Shown piece after piece: positions 22,688 to 35,190 of a DNA stretch of 64,000 nt. Below the pieces are notes generated by a model. The model searched no databases. It was not told the DNA's origin and saw only the letters and a list, made by a program, of their open reading frames with translations. The first letter of the stretch is position 1. Each line of letters opens with the position of its first letter. Origin of the DNA: Channa striata (lineage: Eukaryota; Chordata; Actinopteri; Anabantiformes; Channidae); assembly GCA_033026295.1 (NCBI GenBank), contig CM065183.1, positions 372,001 to 436,000 of the forward strand. The letters run 5' to 3'. The position numbers and the translations under genes are program-made.

Positions 22688-24701
22688 GTAAGATTGTTGA
22701 ACAGGCGATCTCTATGGTATAGCTCGCAAACCTTCAATTTAAAGCACACGTCAAGAAAACTAAAAAGGAAGTGGCGTTCCACTCATTTACAAGAAGTGCG
22801 CTTAGCCTAAAAGTTTATAATTATACAAATTAGCCTCTGTAAAGCCAGAACAGCATATCACTAATAGAGGACAATAAGAACAACCCCCGGTTTCTTTTCA
22901 GTACTGTAGGCTGACTAAGAGCCATAGTTCAGTTGAAACTAGTTTTATCTCAACGCTGTGCAGCAATGACTTCATGACATTCTTTACAAATAAAATTGTA
23001 GCTATTAGACAGAAAATTCACCACAAATACAACAGAATTAGAATCATCAGTAAGTCCTCAGTCCCTTTAGAATGTTTTTTATGCATAGAGAATTTCAACT
23101 ATTATGTCATCAAAATCAGCAACATGTCTGCTATATTCCATGTCAGCCTACTCCAGTTAGACTGCTCAAAGATGCTCTACCCTTATTAGACACATTTATA
23201 TTGGATATCATTAATATATCTTTAGAAACAGGAAATTTACCAAAGGCTTATAAGGTTGCTGTAATCAAACCCCTTACTTAAAAAACCTTTTCTTGATCCA
23301 GGTGTCTTAGCCAATTACAGACAAATATCCAATCTTCCCTTTATTTCTACAATACTTGAAAAGTAGTTGCAAAGCAATTATGTGATCACCTGCGCAGAAA
23401 CAAAGCCTTTCACTCAGAATTTGGAGTTCGTCATAACACAGAAACCGCACTGATTAGAGTCAACAATCTTCTGGCTTCTGATAAGGAACTTGTGTCTATA
23501 CTAGTTCTGTTAGATCTTAGTGCTGCTGCATTTGACACTATTGACCACAAAATTGCATTACAGAGTCTGGAACATGTAATTGGGATTAAAGGAACTGCAC
23601 TAAATTGGTTTTAATCTTATCTATCAGATAGATTCCAATTTGTTCATGTTAATGATGACTCTTCCACATACACAAAAGTTAGTTATGGAGTTCCACAAGG
23701 CTCTGTGTTAGGACCAATACTCTTTATATGTCTCCCCTTGGCAACATTATTAGAAAACACTCATGAAGCGGGTAAACACGCAGTTATATATATCTATGGA
23801 ACCTGATGAAACAAATCAATTAATCAAACTAGAAGCATGTCTAAATGATATAAGTGACTGGATGACCTATAATTTCCGTCTTCTAAACTCAGATAAAACT
23901 GCAGTTATTTTTTTTGGGCCTAAAAATCTCAGAAACACGTTGTCCAATCATATCGTTACTTTAGATGACATAACTCTGGCCCCCAGTACTACTGTGAGGA
24001 ATCTCAGAGTAACTTTTGACCAGGATTTGTCATTTAGCTCACAAATAAAACCAATCTAGAACAGCCTTCTTCCACCTACGTAACATTGCCAAAATTAGGA
24101 GCATCCTGTCTCAAAGCGATGCTGAAAAACTGGTCCATGTATTTGTTACTTCTAGATTGGAGTACTGTGAAGCTCTACTTTCAGGCTGCCCCAGTAACTC
24201 TCTAAAAAGCCTTCAATTTAATTCAGCAGTTATAGTCATGCTGCTATAGGCTTAGACTGCTGAGGGACTTTGATGCAATGAGCCACTTTCCTTTTCTCTT
24301 CACTCTCTCCTCTCAGCCCACATTTATATGTCACCACTGTATGGAATTAACTCTGTGTCTTCTTTGTCCCGTAGTTGTCTTTCTTTCTCTCTGCGTCCAT
24401 GTCTTTGTCCCTGTCTTCAGAGCTGTGTGTCTTCCAGTGTGCAGCGACTGGTCCTGCCAACCTGCCCAGTGTTTTCAACTCACCCCAATCGGCCAATGCA
24501 GATTGCCGCCCACCCTGAGCCTGGTTCTGCTGGAGGTTTGTTTAAAGGGAGTTTTTCTCTACTTTGTTGCCTATGGCTTCCTCAACAGGGATTTGTTGAG
24601 CTTTCTCTAAATGTCAGTATACTCTTGACTTTATTATGTAAATGGCCTTGAGATTACTTTGTTGTAAACTAGCGCTATATAAATAAAGTTGAATTGAATT
24701 G
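22688..24701 (+). mobile_element. L2-A, 3' segment (reverse transcriptase and 3' UTR)
   Basis: The copy resumes in the linker between endonuclease and RT (WYSSQTFNLKH-like, about 22715), directly continuing the segment that ends at 17052. RT blocks include NYRQISNLPFIS (about 23310), TIDHK (about 23540) and GVPQGSVLGPILF (about 23690). The sequence then skips the FADD block and resumes with TQLYISMEPDE (23778). A second deletion near 24230 removes most of the C-terminal domain. The 3' end is GCGCTATATAAATAAAG plus GAATTGAATT at 24701. Confidence 0.88.
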
Positions 24702-24732
24702 TCCGGTTTTTATTTTCACTGCAACCCTGACA

Positions 24733-25721
24733 TACTTCTAGATTGGACTATTGTAATTCTCTACTTTCAGGCTGCCCCAGTAACTCTCTAAAAAGCCTCC
24801 AATTAATCCAAAATGCTGCAGCAAGATTACTGACTGGGATTGGTAAGAGAGATCATATTTCACCTTCATTAGCTTCTCTCCATTGGCTTCCAATTAAATG
24901 CAGAATAGAATTTAAAACCCTTCTTCTTACCTATAAAGCTTTAAACGGCCAAGCCCCATCATATTTAAAAGATCTCTTAGTACCATATCATCCTACTAGA
25001 CCACTTCGGTCCCAAAATGCAGGCCTACTTGTGGTTCCCAGAATTTCCAAAAATAGAATGGGAGGCAGAGCCTTTAGCTATCAAGCTCCTCTCCTGTGGA
25101 ACCAGCTCCCAGTCCAGATTCGGGAAGCAGACACCCTCCCTATTTTTAAGACTAGGCTCAAAACCTTCCTTTTGATAAAGCTTATAGTTGGTTATAGTCA
25201 TGCTGCTATAGGCTTAGACTGCTGGGGACTCTGCACTGTGCCACTTCCTCTTCTCTTCATTCTCTCCTCTCACCCCACATCTATAATGTCACCACTGTAT
25301 GACATTAACTCTGTGTCTTCTTTGTCCCGTAGTCGTCTCTCTCCCTCTCTTTCCCCCTCTCTCTCTCCCTGTCCACAGGTGTCCCCGGATTTGGCGCTGT
25401 GTGTCCTCCAGTGTGCAGCTACTGGTCCCATTAACCTGCTCAATGTTTTGTTGTTGCTTTTGTTGCTCTGTTCTTTTCTCTCTCCACTTTCCACTCTGCC
25501 CAACCGGTCAAGGCAGATGGCCGTCCTCCCTGAGCCTGGTTCTGCTGGAGGTTTCTTCCGTTAAAGGGAGTTTTTCCTCTCCACTGTTGCCTATGGCTTG
25601 CTCAAGGGGGATTTGTTGGGTTTTCTCTACCTGTTTGTATAGTCTTGACTTTATTATGTAAAGTGCCCTGAGATGACCTTGTTGTAAATTGGCGCTATAT
25701 AAATAAAGTTGAATTGAATTG
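24733..25721 (+). mobile_element. L2-C, 5'-truncated L2 with intact 3' end
   Basis: The best preserved L2 3' end in the window. It begins within RT (LDYCNSLLSG) and continues through RLLTGIGKRDHISPSLASLH, LNGQAPSYLKDLLVPYHPTR, RAFSYQAPLLWNQLP and FKTRLKTFL. A one-base loss near 25170 shifts the frame just before the normal FDKAYSWL end. The 3' UTR ends GGCGCTATATAAATAAAGTT and GAATTGAATTG at 25721. The 273-codon frame at 24743-25564 is real coding only to about 25170; the rest is UTR. Confidence 0.92.
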
Positions 25722-28080
25722 TCTTGCCCCTACTTTGATTAAATTGATCTGGTGTGGGAACACAAAAGTAGAGCCAGGAAATAGATACTGTTGTGTACTG
25801 GTGAATATTTTGTTTACACCCATGAAAAATAACTCTTTCAATGTCATACTTGAAGAGAGTGCAGAATCATTAAAAAATTGTTTTAAGCCAATCTGTGCTA
25901 CTTTAAAGAAGATGTGTTGAGTTTATTCTTTTTTAATAAACTTGATTTTAAAATATATAGTTGGTTGATTTAGGTTGCTAGTCAGACACAGATGGATGCT
26001 GTGTCTTTATTTGATGTCTACATGGGGATTGACAGGAAGCTTAAAAGAAAGTGGAGGAGTGCACGTGTGTATGCATGGGGTTGAAATGAGAAGAGGGTGC
26101 AGTTCTAGAATTTGTAATGTTATAATATTGGATTTTTGATTTGTATTTATAAAACTATGATAAGATTACTTGCTGTTTCCCTTTCTAGAGACTGCATATA
26201 GAAACTAGCTACTAGCTAGCCGTGAGGCATCTTTTCTAATTGTGTGTGAATAATGTTACTTGTGCATGGTCTCTAAAACATAAACAAATATATTAATTAT
26301 TTACAGTGTGTACTTGTCTTTTTCTGGTGATGTGTAAAAAATAGTTCATTGTCACTGATTGCAGGGCATTTTTCCACTGTGAGAATACTTTTGCTAGCCT
26401 CAAAAAGTTCAAAGGGCTGGTAAAATCAGTGTTAAAATAGATATAGGGCTGGGATTAGGAATTTAGTTGTCTGAATAAAGTTAAGATGAGGGGCAAATTA
26501 ATGCATTATGTGAATGAATGTCTTCACAACTATAGTAAAACAAACATGTGGGCGTGTGTTTATGCGTGTTGGCATGTTTAGTGTGTCATGCAGGAAGAAG
26601 GCTCTGGTTCAGGGGAAGGAGGAGAGCTGAACAGACAGTTGGTTTTGTTTCACTATTTCTCTCTGTAGTCAGGAACTCATCAGTCTGTCATGAACTCCCT
26701 GAACAGCCAGGGACAAACACGGCGGTGAACAACTTGACATGACAGGGGAAGGTATATGTGATATTAGGCTTGTCAAATTTTGAGAGATGAGACACTTCTG
26801 CTCCATGACCTCTTGTTCTCTGGCTGCTGGCTAACTTTACATACACACAGAGTTACAATACAGAGGCAATACAGAACAACTAGAGGACCACTATTATACA
26901 GTAGCACGGATACACAGAAAGGCTATGGCCAGAAGGTGGATTTGAAAGAGGGACTTTCTAGCTGTGAGGTAGAAATGCTATCCTCTGTGCTGCCTTTTTT
27001 GTTTTTCTTTGTGTTTTCCTTAAAATACCACACTCGCTCACTTGGTCATATTCCTGTCATAATCTCTTCCTGATTTACAGTTACTTATAAAATAAGTGAT
27101 TTTCTTTCTTAATTTTCTCTGATCTTCACCGTTTCCTGTTTGCCACATCCTGGAGTTACTTTTCTTGGGTAAGTCAATACTCTTAGTATCGGCACTAGAA
27201 TTGGGAACACTTGTTTACAGCCTCTTGTCATGGATAGATTTTGAGATTGAATGTTGGAAATAGTTTTGCTTACTGGACTTTTAGAACATAAAAGGGGAAT
27301 CTTTTGTTGGGCATCCTGACCTGGCTCACTGTTTCCTGTAGTCACCATTCACAGAAGACACTATATGGATCACCTCTGCTTGTAAATGGTAAATGCTTGC
27401 TTATATAGGTCTTTTATCTGAAGCAGTTTACATGAAATGTAGCTTCTCATTCACCCATTCACGCACATTCAAACACAGACACACACACACACACACTGTT
27501 TTAAATCATGGGTACTTAAGTTCCTATTAAAACTACAGTATACAACTTAAGCAAATATAGTAGTATTCTCTGCTCTGCCCCCCCCCCCTTTCTCCTTGCT
27601 CTGACACATTCTTACTATAGTTGTTACGCTTGTTACTATGCTCTGCAAAGCCCTTCAGGTAGTCACAGTTCTTAAGCAGAAATAACTCCTTCTACCTGAT
27701 TGGTCAATAGCCTCACTCTAACTAATTCCCCACATTAGACTTGTAGAATATGAGTTCAAGTTGGTTCAGGCCATTCTGTTACGGACTCATATAGTCTAAG
27801 AAGGGTTCTCCAGTAGCCTTAGCACTTCACTCCTCCCCTCTCCCCTCCTTTTTTCTCCATGCATTTATGTCACCTTGGTCTCATCTTTCCTCTGTAGCTG
27901 TGCTTCTCCCTCTCCCTGAATCTTTATGTAGGTATCCCTGTACCAAAACAGCATGTGAAGGTACTCCAATTAAGATTGTATCTGGCGTAAACGAAATGAA
28001 TTTAAAATCACAATTATTGTTATAAATAAGGTTCTGATAGTAAAAACTAGTATTTTTGTTGTGACAATATAAAACTATCT
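25722..28080. other. Unassigned intergenic sequence with one SINE scrap
   Basis: No gene is recognised. A SINE tail at 27383-27500 and a poly-C run at about 27579-27588 are the only landmarks. Frames of 64-97 codons at 26548-27073 show no motif. Confidence 0.45.
27383..27500 (-). mobile_element. SINE 3' portion (AFC-like) with CA repeat
   Basis: TAAATGGTAAATGCTTGC and TTATATAGGTCTTTTATCTG resemble the tail of the SINEs at 14.4 and 40.0 kb. It runs into CATTCACCCATTCACGCACA and a CACACA tract at 27478-27496. The tRNA-like head is missing. Confidence 0.6.
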
Positions 28081-28087
28081 ACAGTGT

Positions 28088-30381
28088 GATCTTGAAGAGG
28101 GAGTTTGTTAACAATGTTCTAGAGGTGAAAAGAGTCTCAGACAGGGTGATTAGCCTAAAGCTAGAAATCGAAGGGGTGATGGTGAAGGTAGTCAGTGGGT
28201 ATGCTCCACAAGTTGGCTGTGAGTTAGAAGAGAAAGAGAGATTCTGGAGTGAGTTTGATGAGGTTGTAGAGAGTATCCCCAGAAGAGAGAGAGTAGTTGT
28301 TGGAGCAGACCTCAATGGGCATGTTGGTGAGGGGAACAGAGGTGATGAGGAGGTGATGGGCAGGTTTGGTGTAAAGGAAAGGAATCCAGACACACAGATG
28401 GTAGTGGACTTTGCTAAGAGGATGGAAATGGCTGTAGTTAACACTTACTTCCAGAAGAGAGAGGAATACAAAGTGACATACAAGAGTGGAGTAGGAGTAC
28501 ACAGGTGGACCACATCCTATGTAGACAAGGTCATTTGAGAGAGGTTAGTGACTGTAAAGTGGTGGTAGGAGAGAGTGTAGCCAGACAGCACCGCATGGTG
28601 GTGTGTAAGATGACTCTGGTGGTCAGGAAGAAGAAGAGAGAAAAGACAGAAAAGACCAAGCGGCGGAAGCTAAAGAATGAAGAAACTTGTAAGGAATTCA
28701 GGGAGAAGTTGAGACAGGCTTTGGGTGGTCAGGAAGAGCTTCCAGATGACTGGGAAACTACAGCAGAGGTAATTAGGGAAACAGGTAGGAAGGTGCTTGG
28801 TATGTCATCTGGAAGAAGGAAAGAACATAAAGACACTTGGTGGTGGAATGAGGAAGTACAGGACTGCATCCAGAGGAAGAGGTTAGCTAAAAGGAAGTGG
28901 GATGTAGAAAGGACTGAGGAAAGTAGACAGGAGTACAAGGAAGTGCAGCGCAGAGTGAAGAGGGAGGTGGCAAAGGCCAAACAGAAAGCTTACGATGAGC
29001 TGTATGACAGGTTAGACACGGAGGAAGGAGAGAAGGACTTGTACAGGATAGCCAGACAGAGATATAGAGATGGGAAAGATGTGCAACAGATAAGGGTGAT
29101 TAAAGAAAGAGATGGAAAGGTGCTAACAAGCAAGGACAGTGTGCAGAAGAAGATGGAAGCTGATGAATGAGGAAAATGACAGGGAAAGAAGGGAGGAAGA
29201 TGTGGCTATTGTAGAGCAGAAAATAGAAAAGGATGAGGTGAGGAAGGCTCTGACAAGGATGAAGAGCGGAAAGACTGTTGGTCCTGATGACATACCTGTG
29301 GAGGTGCGGAAGTGTCTAGGAGAGAAAGCAGTCAAGTTTCTGACAAGTCTGTATAACAGGATTTTAAAGAATGAGAAGATGCTTGGGGAATAGATGTCAA
29401 GCGTTCTGGTGCCGATCTTTAAGAACAAGGGTGACACGCAGAACTGCAGCAACTACAGAGGGATAAAGCTGATGAGCCATACAATGAAGCTGTGGGAAAG
29501 AGTAGTGGAAGCCAGGCTTAGGAAGGAGGTGGAGATTTGTGAGCAGCAGTATGGTTTCATGCCCCGTAAGAGCACCACTGATGCCATTTTCGCTTTGAGA
29601 TTGTTGATGGAAAAGTACAGAGATGGTTAGAAGGAGCTGCATTGTGTCTTTGTGGATTTAGAGAAGGCGTATGACAGGGTGCCGAGGGAGGAGCTGTGGT
29701 ACTGTATGAGGATGTCGGGAGTGGCAGAGAAGCACGTCAGAGTAGTTCAGGACATGTATGAGAGGAGCATTACGGTGGTGAGATGTGCCGTAGGTCAGAC
29801 AGAGGAGTTCAAGGTGGAGGTGGGACTACACCAAGGATCAGCTTTGAGTCCCGTCTTGTTTGCAATGCTGATTGGGTTGGAGTGGGTGGAGGAAAGTGTC
29901 AGGAGTGTTGTGTGACAGAAGAGTGTCAGCAAGACTCAAAGGAAAGGTGTACAAGACAGTGGTGAGACCAGCTCTGCTCTATGGGTTAGAGACAGTAGCA
30001 GTGAGAAAGACAAGAGGCAGAGATGGAAGCAGCAGGGATGAATATGTTGAGGTTCTCCTTAGGAGTGACAAGGTTGGACAGAATAAGGAACGAGCTCATC
30101 AGAGGGATAGCGCACGTTGCCTGTGTAAGTAACAAAGTCAGAGAGGCCAGATTGAGATGGTTTGGACATGTGCAGAGGAGGGATAGTACATATATTGGTA
30201 GAAGGATGTTGGAGATGGAGCTGCCAGGCAAGAGGATGACCAAAGAGGAGATATATGTATGTTCTAACAGAGGACATGAGGTTAGCTATTGTCAGAGAGG
30301 AAGATGTCCAGGATAGAGTGAGGTGGAAACGGATGATTCGCTGTGGCAACCCCTGATGGGAAAAGCTGAAAGAGTAGTAGT
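28088..30381 (+). mobile_element. RTE-c, 5'-truncated RTE LINE
   Basis: It is flanked by ACAGTGT at 28081-28087 and 30382-30388, a plausible 7-bp target duplication. It starts inside the endonuclease (LKREFVNNVLEVKRVSDRVI) and runs to the AGTAGTAGT tail. Recognisable parts are VVVGADLNGHVGEGNRGDEE, TWWWNEEVQDCIQRKRLAK, ATEC-free linker AKQKAYDELYDRL, GPDDIPVEV, NYRGIKLMSHT and GLHQGSALSPVLFA. Immediately after LFAM, several hundred bases including the active-site block are deleted (about 29868). The 3' part (GRRMLEMELPGKR) is frameshifted. Confidence 0.92.
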
Positions 30382-30388
30382 ACAGTGT

Positions 30389-31468
30389 TTCATGTTCATA
30401 AACAAAAAGTAGTTGACTTATAAAATTCTCATAAGAATTTTGAGTGTATAAAGTAGTTGTGGTTGTTATACTATTTTGGAAAATAGTATGGCAGTGTGGC
30501 AGACAGTGTGGTGCCTCAATGTCATGCACAACGTCTAAAGGACCCCCTTTCAGCCTCATCTGTCCGACTGACTATGCATTTTTATTGTGTAGCTGAATAT
30601 TTTATATACATTTGTTTTTTGACGTGATTTTGGGAGATACAAGTCTCAACCACTGCCAAAGGGTTGTCAGCTTTTGCAGCAAAGCTGAAAATGCCTTGGG
30701 AGTAGGAGCAAGTGACCTGTTTTTACTGTCACTGATTTCATCAATTTGACAATCCTAATTAGGGCCGCAAACACTTTGAGCCGTTCTGGCTATCGATGTC
30801 TTGGCAGATGGTCTGTTTTTGCTTTTCTTCCCTCACTTTTTTGACAAACTAAAAGCTAAATTTGAATGTTTTTGGAATCAAGAGGTGACTCAGTTTATGT
30901 GTATATGTGCATTACTTACTAAAACATGATGTCTGACTTAAATACGGCTGCACATGTTTTAATAGTGTTGATGCTAGTTATTCTGTCAGTGTTGGCTAAA
31001 ATGGGTAAAGAAAATAGTACAAGTAGCTCTTAACATACCAGGTCAACTAAAATGTAAGGAGATTCGACAGAAAAAAAAGCTTCTGGCCTGTAAACAACTG
31101 AACAACTGTGACTAGTGTAACTGATATGACTGGATCTTCTAGTTATAATGTATCCCTCACTTGATTTTATTTAGCTATAAGAACAGCTCTTTAGCAGGTG
31201 TACAGTGACATCGTGGAGTTTGTTAAATAGCCTCACAAACAGAGAACAGCTTATTTAATGTTACTCACAAAAAAGATCTGTTGGAGTCAGAACTACTACT
31301 AATACAAAATAAGTTTAAATATTCGTCCACTGCATGCTGCAAACAATAGCAACACTGCAGTGCTAAGATGAAAAAACACATTAAAGGGAGTAAAGGAAGG
31401 CTCTGATTTGGATCAATGTTATCTTAGATAATACTGCTTACACAGCTGAATAAGCTTGAGATAGGAAA
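30389..31468. other. Unassigned intergenic sequence
   Basis: AT-rich DNA without recognised genes or repeats. Confidence 0.45.
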
Positions 31469-31542
31469 GTTTTTGTCCTGTTTTAAATAGGACAAAAAAA
31501 TACCTATTTATTTAAATTTATTTAAATAAATAGGTATTTTTT
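31469..31542. repeat. Overlapping perfect hairpins
   Basis: A 23-base perfect inverted repeat (arms 31495-31517 and 31520-31542) has only a 2-base spacer. Its left arm overlaps the right arm of a smaller hairpin, TTTTGTCCT (from about 31470) and AGGACAAAA (to about 31496), with a 9-base spacer. Confidence 0.88.
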
Positions 31543-32755
31543 GGAGGGATTCCAATAAGGTTTAAATCTGTATTGAACAAAATAACCAATAGAAATGATT
31601 ATTGTTCGAATTTTTAATTTTGGGACACTGTTTTGTTAATTAGGAATTAAACAATACATCCAACAGTCTCCACAAGTAATCTCTTTGTGATTAATACAGC
31701 TGTATGTTATTCTAAAAACTCAATGCCTATTGGTTTGGATAGTTATTGTATAGACTGCCTAAACATTTAGGCAAATTTTTCTCACCCCTATTCTTTGGCA
31801 TTACCTCTGTGTCCTCTGGAAATGTCATTCACTGTAACTGTCCTAGCTGAATGATTTAGACGGGGCTGCTAAAGGGCATGAAGCGGGTAAAGTAATTCTT
31901 CACAGAGTAGACGTTCTGGGCCACTGACACTTTTATGGTTTCCGACCGACAGAGTGAGGTGGAGGGTGCAAGGATGAATGCGCAGTATACCAACAGAAAA
32001 AGACCTGTAAAAGTCCAGCTGAACCCCACTCCAGGCTTCCTCTAGCAAGGAAGGAAAGGGCAAGGGAAAGCCCCCTTCCTTCCCACCCCTCTCCTTTATA
32101 ATAATTACAGAAAAGGATCAGAGGGATCAGAGTTGTCCAGGAAGGTGAAAGCAGGTTTGGATAAACATAACTTTCACTTTTCTCTTCACCCCATTACACT
32201 GAGGCTCATATAGTTACATCTGTGTCTGAGATGGACAGCCTGCACCAATATTAAATTGCATTAAATTGTTACAACTAGGCACTGATAGTAGCAAGGTGCT
32301 TTTATCTAAAACGACTTACAAGTGAGGTACAAGGCATGCAAACATCAAAGTCAAGGTGAAAAACAAAGCAAAGTGCTATAAGATCAGATGAGAGCACAAG
32401 GACGAGCATTACAAACTGAGCGTGCCCAGTTTGGTAGCTTGTCCCACCAATGAAGGATCACTGACCTCAAGTTTTGTTGGGTGTGTTCCGTTTGGTGCTG
32501 TGTTGTTGTTTGGCAATACTGGCCACTTACAATCAAAATATACCGAAAATTATTCCGACATCCTTATTACATCCTTTGTTTAGGTCATCATGTTATATAT
32601 TTAACAGCTTAGAAGCTTAAAGAAGATTGTTGCTAACTCTCACTAACACTGTTTCTGTACTAAATCTCAACTGGAAATCTTCAAACATGCAACATTTTTT
32701 TATGATTTAAGAAATAAAGGGACCATTGGATATTGTACTAGCATAGCTTTTTTGA
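31543..32755. other. Unassigned intergenic sequence
   Basis: No gene is recognised. A short SINE-tail match (GGTGCTTTTATCTAAAACGA and ACTTACAAGTGAGGTACAAG) occupies about 32294-32340. The 64-codon minus frame at 31869-32063 shows no motif. Confidence 0.45.
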
Positions 32756-32828
32756 GGTACGTATGTTTCTTTTTTTTGGGGGGGTTATTCTGGTTGGCAG
32801 TTTTTTTTCCCCGATTTATTGCCTTAGT

Positions 32829-33330
32829 ATGGAGTTCCAGTTGGACGAGTTTACAACAAATATCTCTATAGAAAAGTTAAATAAATGCAAAAAGTCAACA
32901 CCTACTCCTACTCCCAGTGATGGCTTCGATAGTAGCAGACATGTGGCACTCCTGCCTTCTTTTTGTGAGACAGAGGTTGATTCTTATTTTTGCACCTTTG
33001 AGCGTATTGCTTCTGCCTTATGTTGGCCGAAGGATGTATGGCTGTCATTGTTACAGTGCAAATTGGAAGGAAAAGCACAGGAAGTTTGTTCTACTTTGTC
33101 ACTGGAGCAGAGTTTAAATTATGATATAATAAAAAAAAATTGTATTGCGGGCCTACAAATTAGTTCTGGAAGATTATCGTCAGAACTTTCGGGAGTGTAA
33201 AAAGACTGTCAACCAGACTTATGTGGAGTTTACGCGGAAGAAATGCACATTATTTAACAAATGGTGCAGCGCCACAGAGACCAAAACTTATGATCAGTTG
33301 CAGAATTAGTCTTTTTAGAAGAATTTAAGA
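32829..33330 (+). pseudogene. Gmr1-like gag remnant
   Basis: The frame from ATG 32829 reads MEFQLDEFTTNISIEKLN and then a gag core-like stretch (SFCETEVDSYFCTFERIASA, LCWPKDVWLSLLQCKLEGKA). A shift in a poly-A run near 33130 ends it early. The continuation in other frames (NQTYVEFTRKK, about 33210) shows the domain went on. This pattern is shared by fish Ty3/gypsy gag proteins and some domesticated relatives, but the breaks argue against a host gene. Confidence 0.7.
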
Positions 33331-33789
33331 ATTGCCTCCCTCAAAACATTGTTGTGTATTTAAATGAACAAAAAGTGCCGATGGGTTTGTGTTAACCCTC
33401 AAAAACATTTTTGCTTTAGCAGCAGATCCTGATGCCTTCACTCCATCAGAATAGCATAATTCCATCTCAAATCCCCGGCGTACGTTACTGGTTTCAATGG
33501 ACAAAATTGCGTGTTAATACTGTCGTGAAAATGCTAACTTAATTGAGTGAAATCATGGGGGCCTTTTCCGATTTTATTGATTCAAACTAGTTCGTTGACC
33601 GGTCAGAATATGAGTGGCACCATAATGGAAGAGAAAGTACAGAAAAATGACAACACTCTCTCCAAATGTTTCTCTATAGTTTTAGAGAACAAAGAGGAAA
33701 TTGGGCACTTACTTCCTGGATGGTGGTGTTCTAATGCAGAGATGGTCTCCAGTAGTTGATCGAGACTGGGAAACTGTATCTCAAATAGT

Positions 33790-34883
33790 GTCTGTCCCAT
33801 GACCACAGTCTCTCGGGACATTTGGGTACTGGGAAAACATATAATCCTATTCTTTACAAATATTTATTTTGGCCTGGATTGAAGTCTGATGTGGTAAAGC
33901 TTTGCCATTCATGTCACACGTGTCAGCTGGTGGGTAAACCAAATCCCTTCAGCTCCTCTGTACCCCATTCCTGTTATTGTAGAGCGGTTTGAACATGTCA
34001 ATGTGTAGGGCCCTTGCCAAAAACGTGGTTTGGTCACCAGTACATTCTTACCATCATGTGTGCTGCAACCCGCTACCCTGAGGCTCTGCCATTGCGTTCG
34101 TTGAAAGCGATTGTAAAAGCGTTAATTAAATTCTTTACCACATTAAAGTCAATGTAGCGCAAATACTGTCTGGAACTTAACAAATAGTGGGATAAAGGTT
34201 TGCCGCTCCTGTTGTTTGCCATACAAGAGACTGTCCAAGAATCATTAGGATTTAGCCCAGCAGAACTGGTTTTCGGGCACACAGTGCGTGGACCTTTACG
34301 CTTGTTATGAGAGAAGTGGCTTGCTGATGAGACTCATGTTGCACATAACATCTTGGATTACGTTAGCTCTTTTAAACAGAGGCTTCATCATGCCTGTGAA
34401 ATAGCCCATCAGTCTCTTGTCTCTGCTCAGACTCAAATGAAGAGTAAGTACGATCAGAAAACATTGTTGACGAAGTTCCAGCCACGCAATAAAGTATTAG
34501 TACTGTTGCCTGTCAGTGGTTCCAGCATGCACGCTAAGTTCTCTAGTCCTTATGTTGTTGATCGGCAACCGAGTGACACAAATTATGCAATTAAAACTCC
34601 AGATCACACAAAAAATCAAGTGTTAGCATGTGTGTTAACAAACAAGTGTTATTTCTCTCGTAACAAAGCTGATATTGCTTCCCCTGTGGCTACCATTGGT
34701 GTAACATCTACAAGGCATGATGACATCAATGTCTGGCTGGATACAGTCCACCGTACCACCCTTGATGTGTTGTCTTGGAGGGATGAGGATGAAGATGGGC
34801 TGAGTGGTGAGCGAGGTTCTGTTCCTAGCGCTCATCTGAAAAATTCAGAGATCTTGTCCCGATTAAATTCATTTTTGTCCTAA
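33790..34883 (+). pseudogene. Gmr1-like integrase remnant
   Basis: It starts with the zinc-binding region (SGHLGTGKTYNPILYKY, then CHSCHTCQLVGKPN near 33910). It continues with GPLPKTWFGHQYILTIM and TRYPEALPLRS, and ends with ETVQESLGFSPAELVFGHTV (about 34230-34290). The first catalytic aspartate position and adjoining codon are lost to mutation and a stop near 34005. The segment holding the second catalytic residue is deleted between FFTT and LKSM (about 34145). The 176-codon frame 34353-34883 is the integrase C-terminal extension. It cannot encode an active integrase. Confidence 0.78.
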
Positions 34884-34959
34884 TTGCCAGAATCTGCTCA
34901 TGGTGATATTACAGCACTTCTTCGTGAACATATGGACTTTTCCTACTCAGACAAATATT

Positions 34960-35190
34960 CTGTGTCACGATATTGACGTAGGGGAACATAAACCCATCAA
35001 ACAGCTTGCTTACTGAGTGAACTTGACTAAGAGCGCGATAATAAGACAGGAAATTGAATATCTCCTTCAAAATGGATTTGCTGTTCCCAGCTCAAGTCCC
35101 TGGAGTTCGCTCTCATTGTTGGTTCTTAAATCAGACCAACACCTCGTTTTAGGGCGATGCTTTGTCACGCATACATTGTCCTTGAAGAAT
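34960..35190 (+). pseudogene. Gmr1-like reverse-transcriptase start fused to RNase H end
   Basis: Reading IRQEIEYLLQNGFAVPSSSP followed by WSSLSLLVLKSD is the opening of a Ty3/gypsy RT domain. Within about 30 bases the sequence switches to DALSRIHCP (35156-35182), the usual ending of the RNase H part. The palm with the YxDD box and nearly all of RNase H are therefore deleted. Premature stops lie upstream (about 34975-35060). Confidence 0.72.

Noticed and set aside
24743..25564. 273-codon frame as a single protein
   Set aside because: Only the first part is reverse-transcriptase C-terminus; after a one-base loss near 25170 the frame runs into 3' UTR.
32829..33330. Domesticated gag-derived host gene
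   Set aside because: The frame is broken in a poly-A run and is followed in order by integrase, RT, polypurine tract and LTR remnants, so it is a decayed element.
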